A stretch of DNA of 64,000 nt from Bradyrhizobium sp. 199 (GCF_023073355.1 NZ_JADPJI010000002.1:372001-436000), one strand, 5' to 3'; shown: positions 7,202-15,529, counted from the first letter of the stretch. A program made the numbers and translations. Notes: a model not told the origin generated them from the sequence alone.

Positions 7202-8533
7202 ATGCGGTTTCGTTTTGCAGCATTCCGGGTCATTTTCGCCGCGGCAGCCGTTTTCTGGCTTTCGGCCGCTCAGACCGCCGCGGCTCAGTCCAACAATGAT
7301 CCCGATATCCTGGCGGCCTATGTCTACAGATATGCTGACTACTACCTGCCTTATGCCATCCAGTCGTCCACGGCCTACAAGCCGGTCGGCACACTGAACA
7401 CGATGCGGGATACCGGTCTCGGCGACGAAGTCGATTACGCGGTGCAGAACGCGATCCCTGCCTCACAGGAGGACCTCAGGGGACACGCGCGAAAAATCTT
7501 CAAGCCCTGGCGCTATCAATTTGGCAGCGACGCGTATCTCGATTGCCTCGATTGGGCGGATGAAGCCTGTAAGACGGCTTACGCGAGGCGCGGCTGGAAT
7601 TTCGGCAGCGGCCCGACTTACCATGTGTGGGCGCGGACACGCGCGACAGCGCGTGCAGCCTGCAGCGAAGTGAGCATTGCGTTTCGCGGCACCGTAGGGC
7701 TCTCCGGAGGTGATTGGTACTCGAACCTCAGCCGGTTCGGTTCGCCTTACGACGATTACTACAAGCAGCTGCAGCGCAACGTCGATACGATTATGCGGCA
7801 GATCCAGAACCTGGACTGCTACAGGCGCGCGGTCCGGAAGCCGCAGATCGTTTCGACGGGCCATTCCCTCGGCGCTGGCTTGGCCCAATTCGTCGCGCTT
7901 GCGACCAAGTCGGGCGGCCCGCGGGTCGCCAAGGTGATTGCTTTCGATCCGTCTCCGGTGACAGGCGCGCACCTTGTCAACAAGGCTCTTCTGGCCGAGA
8001 ACGTCCAGCGCCTCGTCATTGATCGCGTGTATGAGAGTGGGGAGGTGCTGTCATATGCGCGCGCGGCCGTTCAGGAATTCCCTCAGGCGAAGTCGCGCTG
8101 CAATCCGCAGGTGCGAACCGTCGAGGTCAAGGCTGCACGAGGCTCGATGATGGGGCTGCACGGAATTGAGTTACTTGCAACCAACCTTGCAGATCTCACA
8201 TACAATGAGGGTAATCCCTTGGGTTACCGCGCGCCGGCCACGCTGGTCGGTAGTTGCGACGTCATCTATCGGCCTGATTCCGACGAGCAGCTGATCGCGC
8301 GCAGTGGAAGCCAGCGGCTCGCCGCACTTCGCCGCGTTTACGCGCGCAGTGGCAGCCGGCGCCTCGTTTCGAACCCTGCAAATCCGGCGGCACGCGCGGC
8401 AGTGACATGGGTGGGCTCGCGCTCGTCGAACGGCGGGCCGGATCCCCGCCTGGCGGCCGGCCCGGCCTCGAACGCCTTTGCCCTCGTGGCCGGAGGCGCA
8501 TTCGGCTTCACGCCGTTACCTCGTGCAGAATGA
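7202..8533 (+). CDS. Secreted lipase-like protein (class 3 lipase / alpha-beta hydrolase fold)
   Basis: 443 aa with a signal peptide (residues 1-28, ending AAQTAAAQ). The nucleophile elbow GHSLGAG is at residues 220-226, with Ser222 as the candidate nucleophile, preceded by a conserved-looking SIAFRGTVG segment typical of class 3 lipases (oxyanion region). A candidate Asp lies in AFDPSPVTG and a His in GLHGIEL. The C-terminal ~100 residues are Arg/Ser/Ala-rich and probably disordered. Four cysteines before the elbow suggest disulfides. It would act in the periplasm or outside the cell on lipid esters. The substrate is unknown, and the start ATG 7202 is chosen by the signal peptide. Confidence 0.75.
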   Translation: MRFRFAAFRVIFAAAAVFWLSAAQTAAAQSNNDPDILAAYVYRYADYYLPYAIQSSTAYKPVGTLNTMRDTGLGDEVDYAVQNAIPASQEDLRGHARKIFKPWRYQFGSDAYLDCLDWADEACKTAYARRGWNFGSGPTYHVWARTRATARAACSEVSIAFRGTVGLSGGDWYSNLSRFGSPYDDYYKQLQRNVDTIMRQIQNLDCYRRAVRKPQIVSTGHSLGAGLAQFVALATKSGGPRVAKVIAFDPSPVTGAHLVNKALLAENVQRLVIDRVYESGEVLSYARAAVQEFPQAKSRCNPQVRTVEVKAARGSMMGLHGIELLATNLADLTYNEGNPLGYRAPATLVGSCDVIYRPDSDEQLIARSGSQRLAALRRVYARSGSRRLVSNPANPAARAAVTWVGSRSSNGGPDPRLAAGPASNAFALVAGGAFGFTPLPRAE

Positions 8534-8549
8534 ACGGGCCGATTGCCGC

Positions 8550-9998
8550 TTAAAACACCTCGAAATATTCGCGGTGCTCCCAGTCGGTCACCTCTGACAG
8601 GAAGCGGTCGATCTCGGCGTTCTTGATGTGGGTGTAATAGTCGACGAACTCAGGTCCGAACTTCTCGCGGAAGAAGGGATCGTCCTTCAGCGCGCTGACC
8701 GCATCGCGCAAGCTCTTCGGCAGCGGCGGAGCCTCGGTCTCGTAGGGCGTGTCGGCGGACGGGCCGGGATCGAGCTTGCGATCGACGCCGTCGAGGCCCG
8801 AGAGGATCTGCGAGGCCATGTAGAGGTACGGATTGGCGGCGGGCTCGCCGATGCGATTCTCCAGGCGCGTTGCGGCATCATTGGCGCCGCCGAGCACGCG
8901 GATCATCACGCCGCGATTGTCGCGGCCCCAGATCGCGCGGTCCGGTGCCAGCGAATAGGATCGGTAGCGCTTGTAGCCGTTGATGGTCGGCGTGGTGAAC
9001 ACGGTGGAGGCGCGGGCGTGGTCGAGCAGCCCGGCGAGGTACGCCTTGCCGAACGCGCTGAGCGGCTCGCCGTCGTGCTTGGCCGACTCCTTGGCCATGA
9101 ACTGGTTCTCGCCGCTGGCGCGCGACACGATCGACTGATGCAGGTGCCAGCCGCTCGCAAACAGGTTCGGCAGTTTTGGCCGACACATGAAGGTGGCGTG
9201 ATAGCCGTGGCGACGCGCGATCTGCTTTACGGCGCTCCGAAACAGCACCATGTTGTCGGCGGGCTCGAGCCCCTTCTTTGGTGCGAAGGTGAATTCGCAC
9301 TGGCTCGGTCCGAACTCGACCTCGACCGAGCGCAGGGGCAGGCCGAGCGCGACGATGTCGCGGCGGAGAATCTCCAGCACCGGCTCCATCTGATCGAAGC
9401 GCTGCTCGGTCAGGTATTGATAGCCATGGCTGAGCAGGCTCACCGACGGCGGCGTGCCGGGCTGGCCGGCATCCTCGGCGCGCAAATGCGGATCGTCGAG
9501 CTTAAAGATGTGGAATTCGACCTCGAGGCCGGCGACGAAGTCGTGTCCGCGGCTGGCGAGCTCGTCGAGTGCCTTGCGATAGAGCGAGCGCGTCGCGAAC
9601 GGCACCGGGCGGCCATCATTGAAGTAGAGGTCGCACAGCACCCAGCCCGTGGTCGGCGCCCACGGCAAGACGCGAAACGTGGTGGTATCGGGCACCATCA
9701 GCACGTCGGCCGCGCCCTCCATCTCCTTCATGCCGAAGCCGCCGCCCGCAGTGAACACCGGAAACACCGTGCGGTGCGAGGTATCCTTGGCAAGCATGGT
9801 GGTGGTGATGGAGCAACCACTCTCCAGCGAGGCGATCGCCTCGGAGGCAATGATGGTCTTGCCGCGCAAGATACCGTGCTGGTCGGGGAAGGCGAGGCGG
9901 ATGACCTCGAGATTCTTTTCGGTGGCGATGCGGCGCATGCGCGCCGCCGCGTCCTTCTGCTCATCCGACCACAGCGCATGACGCGCGACGAAAGTCAC
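8550..9998 (-). CDS. Glutamine-synthetase-like gamma-glutamyl ligase
   Basis: 482 aa, GS catalytic fold. Metal/ATP motifs visible are EVEFHIF, SVEVEFGPSQCEF, GWHLHQS and RLENRIGEPAANPYLYMA. I see no adenylylation-site context as in GlnA. The start is GTG 9998 because AAGGAG lies 8 bases before it. Proteins of this type ligate glutamate to amines (polyamines, ethanolamine, aniline) rather than ammonia. The neighbour upstream on the same strand is a Rieske oxygenase alpha subunit, a pairing reminiscent of aniline dioxygenase clusters in which a GS-like enzyme makes gamma-glutamylanilide. The amidohydrolase, beta subunit and reductase of such clusters are not present, so the substrate remains open. 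Confidence 0.85.
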   Translation of the reverse strand: MTFVARHALWSDEQKDAAARMRRIATEKNLEVIRLAFPDQHGILRGKTIIASEAIASLESGCSITTTMLAKDTSHRTVFPVFTAGGGFGMKEMEGAADVLMVPDTTTFRVLPWAPTTGWVLCDLYFNDGRPVPFATRSLYRKALDELASRGHDFVAGLEVEFHIFKLDDPHLRAEDAGQPGTPPSVSLLSHGYQYLTEQRFDQMEPVLEILRRDIVALGLPLRSVEVEFGPSQCEFTFAPKKGLEPADNMVLFRSAVKQIARRHGYHATFMCRPKLPNLFASGWHLHQSIVSRASGENQFMAKESAKHDGEPLSAFGKAYLAGLLDHARASTVFTTPTINGYKRYRSYSLAPDRAIWGRDNRGVMIRVLGGANDAATRLENRIGEPAANPYLYMASQILSGLDGVDRKLDPGPSADTPYETEAPPLPKSLRDAVSALKDDPFFREKFGPEFVDYYTHIKNAEIDRFLSEVTDWEHREYFEVF

Positions 9999-10016
9999 TT
10001 TGGTTGCTCCTTGCCA

Positions 10017-10107
10017 TCCTGTCATTCCGGGGCTCGCATGCGAGAACCCGGAATCTCGACATTCCGGGTTCGATGCTATCGCATCGCCTCGGAACGACGG
10101 TGCTCAA
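10017..10107. repeat. Dispersed palindromic repeat (CATTCCGGGG family), copy 1
   Basis: Imperfect inverted repeats (CATTCCGGGGCTCGCATGCG, AACCCGGAATCTCGA, TTCCGGGTTCGATGC) fill the gap between the Rieske and GS-like genes. A related unit lies at 15424-15528. Both share the segment AACCCGGAATCTCGA. Confidence 0.65.
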
Positions 10108-10109
10108 AA

Positions 10110-11468
10110 TCACTCCGCCGCAGTCAGCTTGTGCACGTTATCAGCGATCTCCTTCGGCACCGGCGCGGTCCACGGCGCGCCGCGGCGGCGCTTGACGTCG
10201 ACTTCCATCCAGTAGGTCTCCCAGCCCCGGGTCGGCCCGATGCCGTCCATGGTCGCCGGACCCTGGATGCTGCGCGCATGGGCTTCGTCCAGGAACAGCA
10301 TCGGCTTCTCGCCGCCCGAGACCTTCTCGATCTCCTGTCGCAGCAGGCGGCGGTACTGCACGATCGCCTTGTCGCTCGAGCCGAGATGCTCCTTGGTGCG
10401 GTCCTGGATCGCGCCCATCGATTCCACCGCCCACTGGTCGTGGACGTTGATGTCGGTGCCCATGCCGGTATAGGTCGCGGTCTGCTGCTCGTGCGGATCG
10501 AAGCCGTAATCGTTAGCTCTGTTCTTGCGTGACTTGTAGTCGGGCAGCTCATAGAGCTCGAGCCGCTGGTCGCGCATCTTCTTCTTGTCGACCGGGTTCG
10601 AATAGCTGGTGAAGATCGCGTACCAGTAGCAGTTCTCGTCATCGACAGGCACGTGCCACTGCGTGATCGTCATATCCGTGCTCATGGGAATGACGAAGCC
10701 GTTCGGGAAGAGCTGGTTGGTGACGCGCACATGGGTGCGCTCCTCGTCAATCTCGCGCAGCGCGATCAGCCGCAGGCCGTATTCGGTGTGCTCGACATTG
10801 ATGATCGGGCGATCGTATTCGCGCAAAATCTTCGTCATCGGCAGGTCGGAGCCGGCCGAGGCGCCGCGAAACTGCTTGCCATAGGCGGTGGAGGTGTCCT
10901 CGTCCTCGAAGAAGCGGTGCAGATAGGAGGCGTGCGCGGGATCGATGCCGACTTCGAGCGCCTGCAGCCAGTTGCAGGCCATGTGACCCTTGAACGCAAA
11001 TGTGTGAGTATCAGGGGCGACGAAGCAATCGAGCTCCGGGAATGCGGGCGGGGTGCCCTCGCCAAGATAGGCCCAGAGGATGCCGCTCTTCTCGACCACG
11101 GGATAGGAGCGCTGGCGGATGTTCTGGCAGAGCTTCGAATCCGTCGGCTCCGCCGGCGTCTCGATGCACTGGCCGGTGGCATCGAACAGCCAGCCGTGGA
11201 AGGCGCAGCGCAGGCCGCCATGCTCGAGCCGCCCGAAGGCGAGGTCGGCGCCGCGGTGGGCGCAGTGGCGGTCGATCAGGCCGTAGCGTCCGGTCTCGTC
11301 GCGGAACAGCACCAAATTCTCGCCGAGCAGCTTGAGGGGCCGGATCGGCCGCGCGCCCTCCAGCTCATCCACCAGCGCCGCCGGCTGCCAATAGCTCCGC
11401 ATCAGCTTGCCGCAAGGGTCGTTCGGGCCGGTGCGGGTGATCAGGTCGTTCTGCTCCTGGCTCATCAT
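10110..11468 (-). CDS. Rieske non-heme iron oxygenase, alpha subunit (phthalate-dioxygenase-like)
   Basis: Large subunit of an aromatic-ring hydroxylating oxygenase, 452 aa. The N-terminal Rieske [2Fe-2S] motif is present as CAHRGADL then CAFHGW (about residues 68-95). The mononuclear iron site appears as GIDPAHASYLHRF (Asp-x2-His-x4-His). It belongs to the type with a single alpha subunit (phthalate 4,5-dioxygenase or demethylase group), which needs a separate reductase; none is encoded nearby. The start could be ATG 11468 or the next ATG at 11465. It is divergent from an IclR regulator and probably cotranscribed with the GS-like gene downstream, despite a repeat between them. Confidence 0.88.
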   Translation of the reverse strand: MMSQEQNDLITRTGPNDPCGKLMRSYWQPAALVDELEGARPIRPLKLLGENLVLFRDETGRYGLIDRHCAHRGADLAFGRLEHGGLRCAFHGWLFDATGQCIETPAEPTDSKLCQNIRQRSYPVVEKSGILWAYLGEGTPPAFPELDCFVAPDTHTFAFKGHMACNWLQALEVGIDPAHASYLHRFFEDEDTSTAYGKQFRGASAGSDLPMTKILREYDRPIINVEHTEYGLRLIALREIDEERTHVRVTNQLFPNGFVIPMSTDMTITQWHVPVDDENCYWYAIFTSYSNPVDKKKMRDQRLELYELPDYKSRKNRANDYGFDPHEQQTATYTGMGTDINVHDQWAVESMGAIQDRTKEHLGSSDKAIVQYRRLLRQEIEKVSGGEKPMLFLDEAHARSIQGPATMDGIGPTRGWETYWMEVDVKRRRGAPWTAPVPKEIADNVHKLTAAE

Positions 11469-11497
11469 CGCGCGTGCATCCTCGTGGAGAGGCGATT

Positions 11498-11523
11498 GTT
11501 CGCCTATTGAACGAACGGGCGAA
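11498..11523. promoter_or_regulatory. Overlapping inverted repeats, candidate IclR operator
   Basis: GTTCG(9)CGAAC at 11498-11516 and TTCGCC(13)GGCGAA at 11499-11523 overlap in the 104-bp divergent gap between the Rieske gene and the IclR gene. IclR-family regulators of aromatic catabolism bind short inverted repeats in such divergent promoters. Confidence 0.5.
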
Positions 11524-11572
11524 TTATGACATGCCTTGCATCGGCAGCAAGCACTATTTTGCAGGATTAGCC

Positions 11573-12358
11573 ATGCCCAAGCTGAAGCGCAGCGAGAGCG
11601 ACGAGCGCGCGACGGATTTCGTCGAGAGCCTCGATCGCGGCCTGCGTCTGCTGCAATGCTTCGGCGCCACCCCCGGCCCGATGACGCTGAGCGATCTCGC
11701 CCGGGCCACCGATCTGCCGCGCGCGACGGCGCGGCGCATGCTGTTCACGCTGCAGCGCGGCGGCTACGTCTCCGGCGATGGAAAGCTGTTCTCGCTGACA
11801 CCGCATGTGCTGACGCTGGCGGCGTCCTATCTGCGCTCCAATCAGCTCGTCGCCGTGCTTCAGCCCGTGCTCGATCGCGTCGCGACCGCCGCCAACGAAA
11901 TCTCATCGCTCGCCGTGCTCGACGGCGAGGGCGTCGTGTTCATTGCCCGGGGGAGCCCGGCGCGGGTGTTCTCGGGCGGGCTAGAGATCGGCTACCGCCT
12001 GCCTTCATTCTGCACCTCGGTCGGCCGCGCCATGCTGGGCCAGCTCGACGACGCCGATCTTGCCGCACGCATCGCAGCGATGAAGCGCGAGGCGCTGACG
12101 CCGCAGACGATGACGAATCCGAAGGCACTGCTCGCGCGCATCACAGCCGATCGTACCCAGGGCTATTCTCTGGTCGACCGCGAGGCCGAGCCGCATTTCC
12201 GCTCGATCTCCGTTCCGGTGCGCCGCTATGACGGCGTGATCGTCGCCGCTATCAACATGGGCGCGCATATCGATCGCGTGCCGGCGCAGGAATTGATCGA
12301 GAGATTTCTGCCGCTGTTGCGGGAAGGTGCGGAGTCCGTGAGCTCGCGGCTGCTGTAG
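11573..12358 (+). CDS. IclR-family transcriptional regulator
   Basis: 261 aa from ATG 11573, preceded by AGGA. The N-terminal winged HTH (about residues 15-75: LRLLQCFGATPGPMTLSDLA, then LPRATARRML) is followed by the IclR effector domain (about 90-255), with LPSFCTSVGRAML and YSLVDREAEPHFRSISVPV. The PcaR/PcaU/PobR branch of this family controls aromatic acid degradation, often by activation. The gene is divergent from the Rieske oxygenase and the GS-like gene, its likely targets. It could also affect the neighbouring box genes, but those have their own regulator. Confidence 0.88.
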   Translation: MPKLKRSESDERATDFVESLDRGLRLLQCFGATPGPMTLSDLARATDLPRATARRMLFTLQRGGYVSGDGKLFSLTPHVLTLAASYLRSNQLVAVLQPVLDRVATAANEISSLAVLDGEGVVFIARGSPARVFSGGLEIGYRLPSFCTSVGRAMLGQLDDADLAARIAAMKREALTPQTMTNPKALLARITADRTQGYSLVDREAEPHFRSISVPVRRYDGVIVAAINMGAHIDRVPAQELIERFLPLLREGAESVSSRLL

Positions 12359-12433
12359 CCCGGGTGAGCGAAGCCATACCCGGCTAATTTCCCGAAGAGT
12401 CCCGAATGTCGCTTCGCTCATCCCGGCTACGGC
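12356..12433. repeat. Dispersed GTAGCCCGG-type palindrome, copy 1
   Basis: TAGCCCGGGTGAGCGAAGC faces GCTTCGCTCATCCCGGCTA between the convergent ends of the IclR and globin genes. It overlaps the IclR stop and may act as a bidirectional terminator. Related units are at 35333, 36506 and 43703. Confidence 0.65.
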
Positions 12434-12434
12434 G

Positions 12435-12830
12435 TCACTGCCGGTTGCGCATCCAGTCGGCGAGGCCGGACAGCGCCTTGTCGAGATCCTGGCGCGCGGT
12501 GGCATCGCTCACCGTCTCCGCCAGCGCGCCGCGCATGCAGAGCATCCACGCGTCGCGTTCGGCATCGCCGATGGCAAAGCCGATGTGTCGCTGCCGGAGC
12601 CGCGGATGGCCCTTCTCCGGAGTATAGAGTCTTGGTCCGCCGGTCCATTCGGTGAGATAGCGCTTCAAGACGTCCCTGATCAGGCCGAGATCGCCCGCAT
12701 GCATGGCGCGGATGATCTGTGCTTCCGGCATCGTGTCCATGCGCTCGTAGAAACGGTCGACGAGACGGTCGATCGTGGCGCTGCCGCCGATCCGCTCGAA
12801 CATGGAGATTGCGACGTCGCTATCGGACAT
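12435..12830 (-). CDS. Truncated hemoglobin (group II)
   Basis: 131 aa, a 2/2 globin. Key residues are visible: Phe27-Tyr28 (helix B, distal Tyr B10), the segment GGPRLYTPEKGHPRLRQRH with His82 as proximal F8 histidine, and Trp95 (G8), diagnostic of group II. The ATG is 2 bases after the BoxR stop, so the two genes form one transcription unit. Group II truncated globins bind O2 and NO tightly. Beside an oxygen-using benzoyl-CoA epoxidase regulator, it could supply or sense O2, or protect the di-iron enzyme from NO. That role is inference. Heme binding is very likely given the residues. Confidence 0.87.
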   Translation of the reverse strand: MSDSDVAISMFERIGGSATIDRLVDRFYERMDTMPEAQIIRAMHAGDLGLIRDVLKRYLTEWTGGPRLYTPEKGHPRLRQRHIGFAIGDAERDAWMLCMRGALAETVSDATARQDLDKALSGLADWMRNRQ

Positions 12831-12832
12831 CT

Positions 12833-13741
12833 CTACAGCGCCAGGCTGCGCAGGCCGAAGCTGCGGGCCTCGTTCTGCAGCACCGGGCGGACCGCATCGA
12901 TCAACCGTGCGGCCGCCGCATCGACCGACAACCCCGCGGTATCCACCACCGCCGCCGCGCGCGAGTACAGCGGCTCGCGGCTCAGCAAAATGTTGCGCAG
13001 CTCCGCCATTGCGGAGCGGTCATCCGCCATCGGACGCAGATCGCCCTGGCGGCGCACGCGAGCCATGTGTTCCTCGGGCTCCGCCTTCAGCCAGATCGTG
13101 TAGAACGAGGTCAGGATCTGGTCGAACGTCAGCGGCTCGGAGACGATACCGCCGCCGGTTGCGAGCACCATCAGTTCGTTGCGCGCGAGCAGCTGCTGCA
13201 GCGCCGCCTGCTCCATGCGGCGAAAACCTTCCTGGCCGTAGAGCGCGATGATCTCGGCGACCGAGAGTCCGTTCTGCTGCTCGACCTCCTTGTTGAGCTC
13301 GACAAAGCTCCAGCCGATCTTCTTCGCCAGCGTCCGCCCCAGCGTCGATTTGCCGGCGCCGCGCAGGCCGATCAGCGCGATGCCGCAGAACGGCGCGCGA
13401 CGCGGCGCGGTTGCGCTGCCCCCAGTGAGCAGATCTTTTGCTTGTGCGATCTGCGCAGGTGTCGCCTTGCGCAGGAGATCGCGAAACATCTGCCAGTCCG
13501 GCGTCGGATCGGCGCCAGGAAGGAGATCCTCGAGATGCGCGCCCATCGCGTCGGAGACGCGGCGGAGCAGCACGATCGAGACGTTGCCCTTGCCGCTCTC
13601 GAGCTGCGCGATGTAGCGCTCCGAGATTCCTGATACCTTGGCGAGCACTTTGCGTGACATGCCGCGCAGTGCGCGCATGGTGCGCACGCGCTGGCCGAGC
13701 TGTTCGAGGAAGCGGGATTCCGCGTCGGGACTGTCGGTCAT
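12833..13741 (-). CDS. boxR: BoxR/BzdR-type benzoyl-CoA-responsive repressor (XRE HTH fused to shikimate-kinase-like domain)
   Basis: 302 aa. Residues ~15-75 form an XRE-type HTH (RVRTMRALRGMSRKVLAKVSGIS). After a linker, residues ~125-300 are shikimate-kinase-like, with Walker A GLRGAGKSTLG and the VATGGGIV segment. This fusion is characteristic of BzdR and BoxR, repressors of benzoate pathways whose kinase-like domain binds benzoyl-CoA as inducer. The gene is divergent from benzoate-CoA ligase and is followed within 2 bases by the truncated globin. TGCA-repeat clusters upstream of boxC (16387-16475) and of the livHMGF operon (2168-2235) are the likely operators. I am confident in family and role; operator assignments are inferred. 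Confidence 0.92.
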   Translation of the reverse strand: MTDSPDAESRFLEQLGQRVRTMRALRGMSRKVLAKVSGISERYIAQLESGKGNVSIVLLRRVSDAMGAHLEDLLPGADPTPDWQMFRDLLRKATPAQIAQAKDLLTGGSATAPRRAPFCGIALIGLRGAGKSTLGRTLAKKIGWSFVELNKEVEQQNGLSVAEIIALYGQEGFRRMEQAALQQLLARNELMVLATGGGIVSEPLTFDQILTSFYTIWLKAEPEEHMARVRRQGDLRPMADDRSAMAELRNILLSREPLYSRAAAVVDTAGLSVDAAAARLIDAVRPVLQNEARSFGLRSLAL

Positions 13742-13791
13742 GAGCCTTCTTTTGGAGATGTCTTCTTGAAGCAGGTCCTGCGGCGCATTTA

Positions 13792-13860
13792 ATGAAACAT
13801 AGTGCCTGCTGGCATTGACAGCAAGCCGAGGCGGTGTCTTTCTATGAATTATAATTCTAA
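13792..13860 (+). promoter_or_regulatory. boxR/benzoate-CoA ligase divergent promoter region
   Basis: ATGAAACATAGTGC at 13792 differs by one base from ATGAAACAAAGTGC at 16387 in the candidate BoxR site before boxC. A TTGACA is at 13815-13820 and a perfect TATAAT at 13850-13855. Their mutual spacing (29) is too wide for one sigma-70 promoter, so they may belong to different promoters or one may be fortuitous. Confidence 0.45.
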
Positions 13861-13877
13861 ATTCGGGGGAGAAGTCC

Positions 13878-15419
13878 GTGAGCGAGGGATCCTATAACGC
13901 GGTGACCTGGCTGCTCGACCGGAACGTCGAGGAAGGGCGCGGCAACAAGCTGGCCTTCGACGACACCGTCTCGCGGCTCAACTATGGCGAGCTGCAGCGC
14001 GATAGCCGCCGCGCCGGCAACATGCTGCGCCGGCTCGGCGTCCGGCGCGAGGAGCGCGTGGCGATGATCATGCTGGACACCGTCGATTTCCCGATCGTGT
14101 TTCTGGGGGCGATCCGCGCCGGCATCGTGCCGGTGCCGCTGAACACGCTGCTGACCGCGGATCAATATGCCTACATCCTCGCAGACTGCCGTGCCCGCGT
14201 GCTGTTCGTCTCGGAAGCGCTGTATCCTGTTATCAAGGACGTTGTCGGCCGCATGCCCGATCTCGAGCATGTCGTGGTCTCCGGCGCCAAGCAGAACGGC
14301 CACAAGCAGCTCGCCGAAGAACTCGCCGGCGAGAGCGACCAATTCACCACCGCCGTGACCCATCCGGATGAGCCGGCGTTCTGGCTCTATTCGTCGGGGT
14401 CAACAGGCATGCCCAAGGGCGTGCGCCATATCCATTCCAATTTGCAGGCGACCGCCGACACCTATGCCAAGCAGGTGCTCGGCATCCGCGAGAGCGATGT
14501 GTGCCTCTCCGCGGCAAAGCTGTTCTTCGCTTATGGGCTCGGCAACGCGCTGACCTTCCCGATGTCGGTCGGCGCCAGCGTGATCCTCAACAGCGAGCGC
14601 CCAACGCCGGCGCGCATGTTCGATTTGATGAACCGCTACAATCCCTCGATCTTCTACGGCGTGCCGACGCTGTTCGCGGCCATGCTCAACGACGAGGCCA
14701 TGAAGAGCGAGCGCGGTGGCAAGGCCCTGCGCATCTGCACCTCGGCCGGAGAGGCGTTGCCGGAATCCGTCGGCAATAGCTGGAAGGCGCGTTTCGGCGT
14801 CGACATTCTCGACGGCGTCGGTTCGACCGAGCTGCTGCACATCTTCCTGTCGAACGCGCCCGGCGACATCAAATACGGCTCGTCAGGCAAACCGGTGCCT
14901 GGCTATGCGGTGCGGCTCGTCAACGAAGCCGGCCAGGACGTCGCGGACGGCGAGGTCGGCGAACTCCTGGTGGATGCGCCCTCGGCCGGCGAAGGCTACT
15001 GGAACCAGCGCCACAAGAGCCGCCGCACTTTCGAGGGGCCGTGGACCCGCACCGGCGATAAATATGTCCGCGATGCCGAGGGCCGCTACACCTTCTGCGG
15101 CCGGGCCGACGACATGTTCAAGGTCTCCGGCATCTGGGTCTCGCCGTTCGAGGTCGAGAGCGCGCTGATCACGCATCCGGCCGTACTGGAAGCCGCCGTC
15201 GTGCCCGAGGCCGATCCGGAAGGATTGCTGAAGCCAAAGGCCTTCGTCGTGCTGCGCCCCGGCGCGACAACGACGGAGTTGCAGGAGATGCTCAAGGAGC
15301 ACGTCAAGCAGAAGATCGGCCCGTGGAAATATCCGCGCTGGATCGACGTGGTGGACTCGCTGCCGAAAACGGCCACCGGAAAGATCCAGCGGTTCAAGTT
15401 GCGCGAGGGCGCGAACTAA
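13878..15419 (+). CDS. bclA: Benzoate-CoA ligase
   Basis: Activates benzoate to benzoyl-CoA with ATP and CoA, the entry step of the box pathway; 513 aa, acyl-adenylate-forming family. The phosphate-binding loop YSSGSTGMPKG is at about residues 175-185. The adenylation core motif appears as RTGDKYVRD, and the C-terminal catalytic lysine motif as KTATGKIQRFKLR. Similarity is to BclA/BadA. The start ATG-equivalent at 13878 is GTG, preceded by GGGGGAGAAG. The gene is divergent from boxR and upstream of a hydrolase and boxC-boxB, fitting a single catabolic unit. Related substrates such as 2-aminobenzoate or fluorobenzoates cannot be excluded. Confidence 0.9.
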   Translation: MSEGSYNAVTWLLDRNVEEGRGNKLAFDDTVSRLNYGELQRDSRRAGNMLRRLGVRREERVAMIMLDTVDFPIVFLGAIRAGIVPVPLNTLLTADQYAYILADCRARVLFVSEALYPVIKDVVGRMPDLEHVVVSGAKQNGHKQLAEELAGESDQFTTAVTHPDEPAFWLYSSGSTGMPKGVRHIHSNLQATADTYAKQVLGIRESDVCLSAAKLFFAYGLGNALTFPMSVGASVILNSERPTPARMFDLMNRYNPSIFYGVPTLFAAMLNDEAMKSERGGKALRICTSAGEALPESVGNSWKARFGVDILDGVGSTELLHIFLSNAPGDIKYGSSGKPVPGYAVRLVNEAGQDVADGEVGELLVDAPSAGEGYWNQRHKSRRTFEGPWTRTGDKYVRDAEGRYTFCGRADDMFKVSGIWVSPFEVESALITHPAVLEAAVVPEADPEGLLKPKAFVVLRPGATTTELQEMLKEHVKQKIGPWKYPRWIDVVDSLPKTATGKIQRFKLREGAN

Positions 15420-15423
15420 TCTC

Positions 15424-15528
15424 TCGTCGTTCCGGGGCGATGCGAAGCATCGAACCCGGAATCTCGAGCCGCAAAAACAATCTCGAGACTCCGGATCAGC
15501 TCGCGTTGCGATCTGTCCAGGATGACGG
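15424..15528. repeat. Dispersed palindromic repeat (TTCCGGGG family), copy 2
   Basis: Begins TCGTTCCGGGGCGATGCG and ends GATCTGTCCAGGATGACGG, with inverted pairs GATGCGAAGCATC and AATCTCGAG/CTCGAGACT. It fills the gap between the ligase and the hydrolase and shares AACCCGGAATCTCGA with 10017-10107. Confidence 0.65.
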
Positions 15529-15529
15529 A

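Noticed and set aside
6746..8533. Extended form of the lipase-like protein starting at 6746
   Set aside because: The extension overlaps the membrane-protein gene in another frame and would bury the signal peptide that begins at 7202.
8628..10532. Long plus-strand open frame of 634 codons
   Set aside because: It lies antisense to the GS-like and Rieske genes, whose motifs are clear. Its own product is Arg/Ala/His-rich without motifs, as expected for a shadow frame in GC-rich DNA.
12719..13633. Plus-strand open frame of 304 codons opposite boxR
   Set aside because: Antisense shadow of boxR, low-complexity Arg/Ala composition, no ribosome site.
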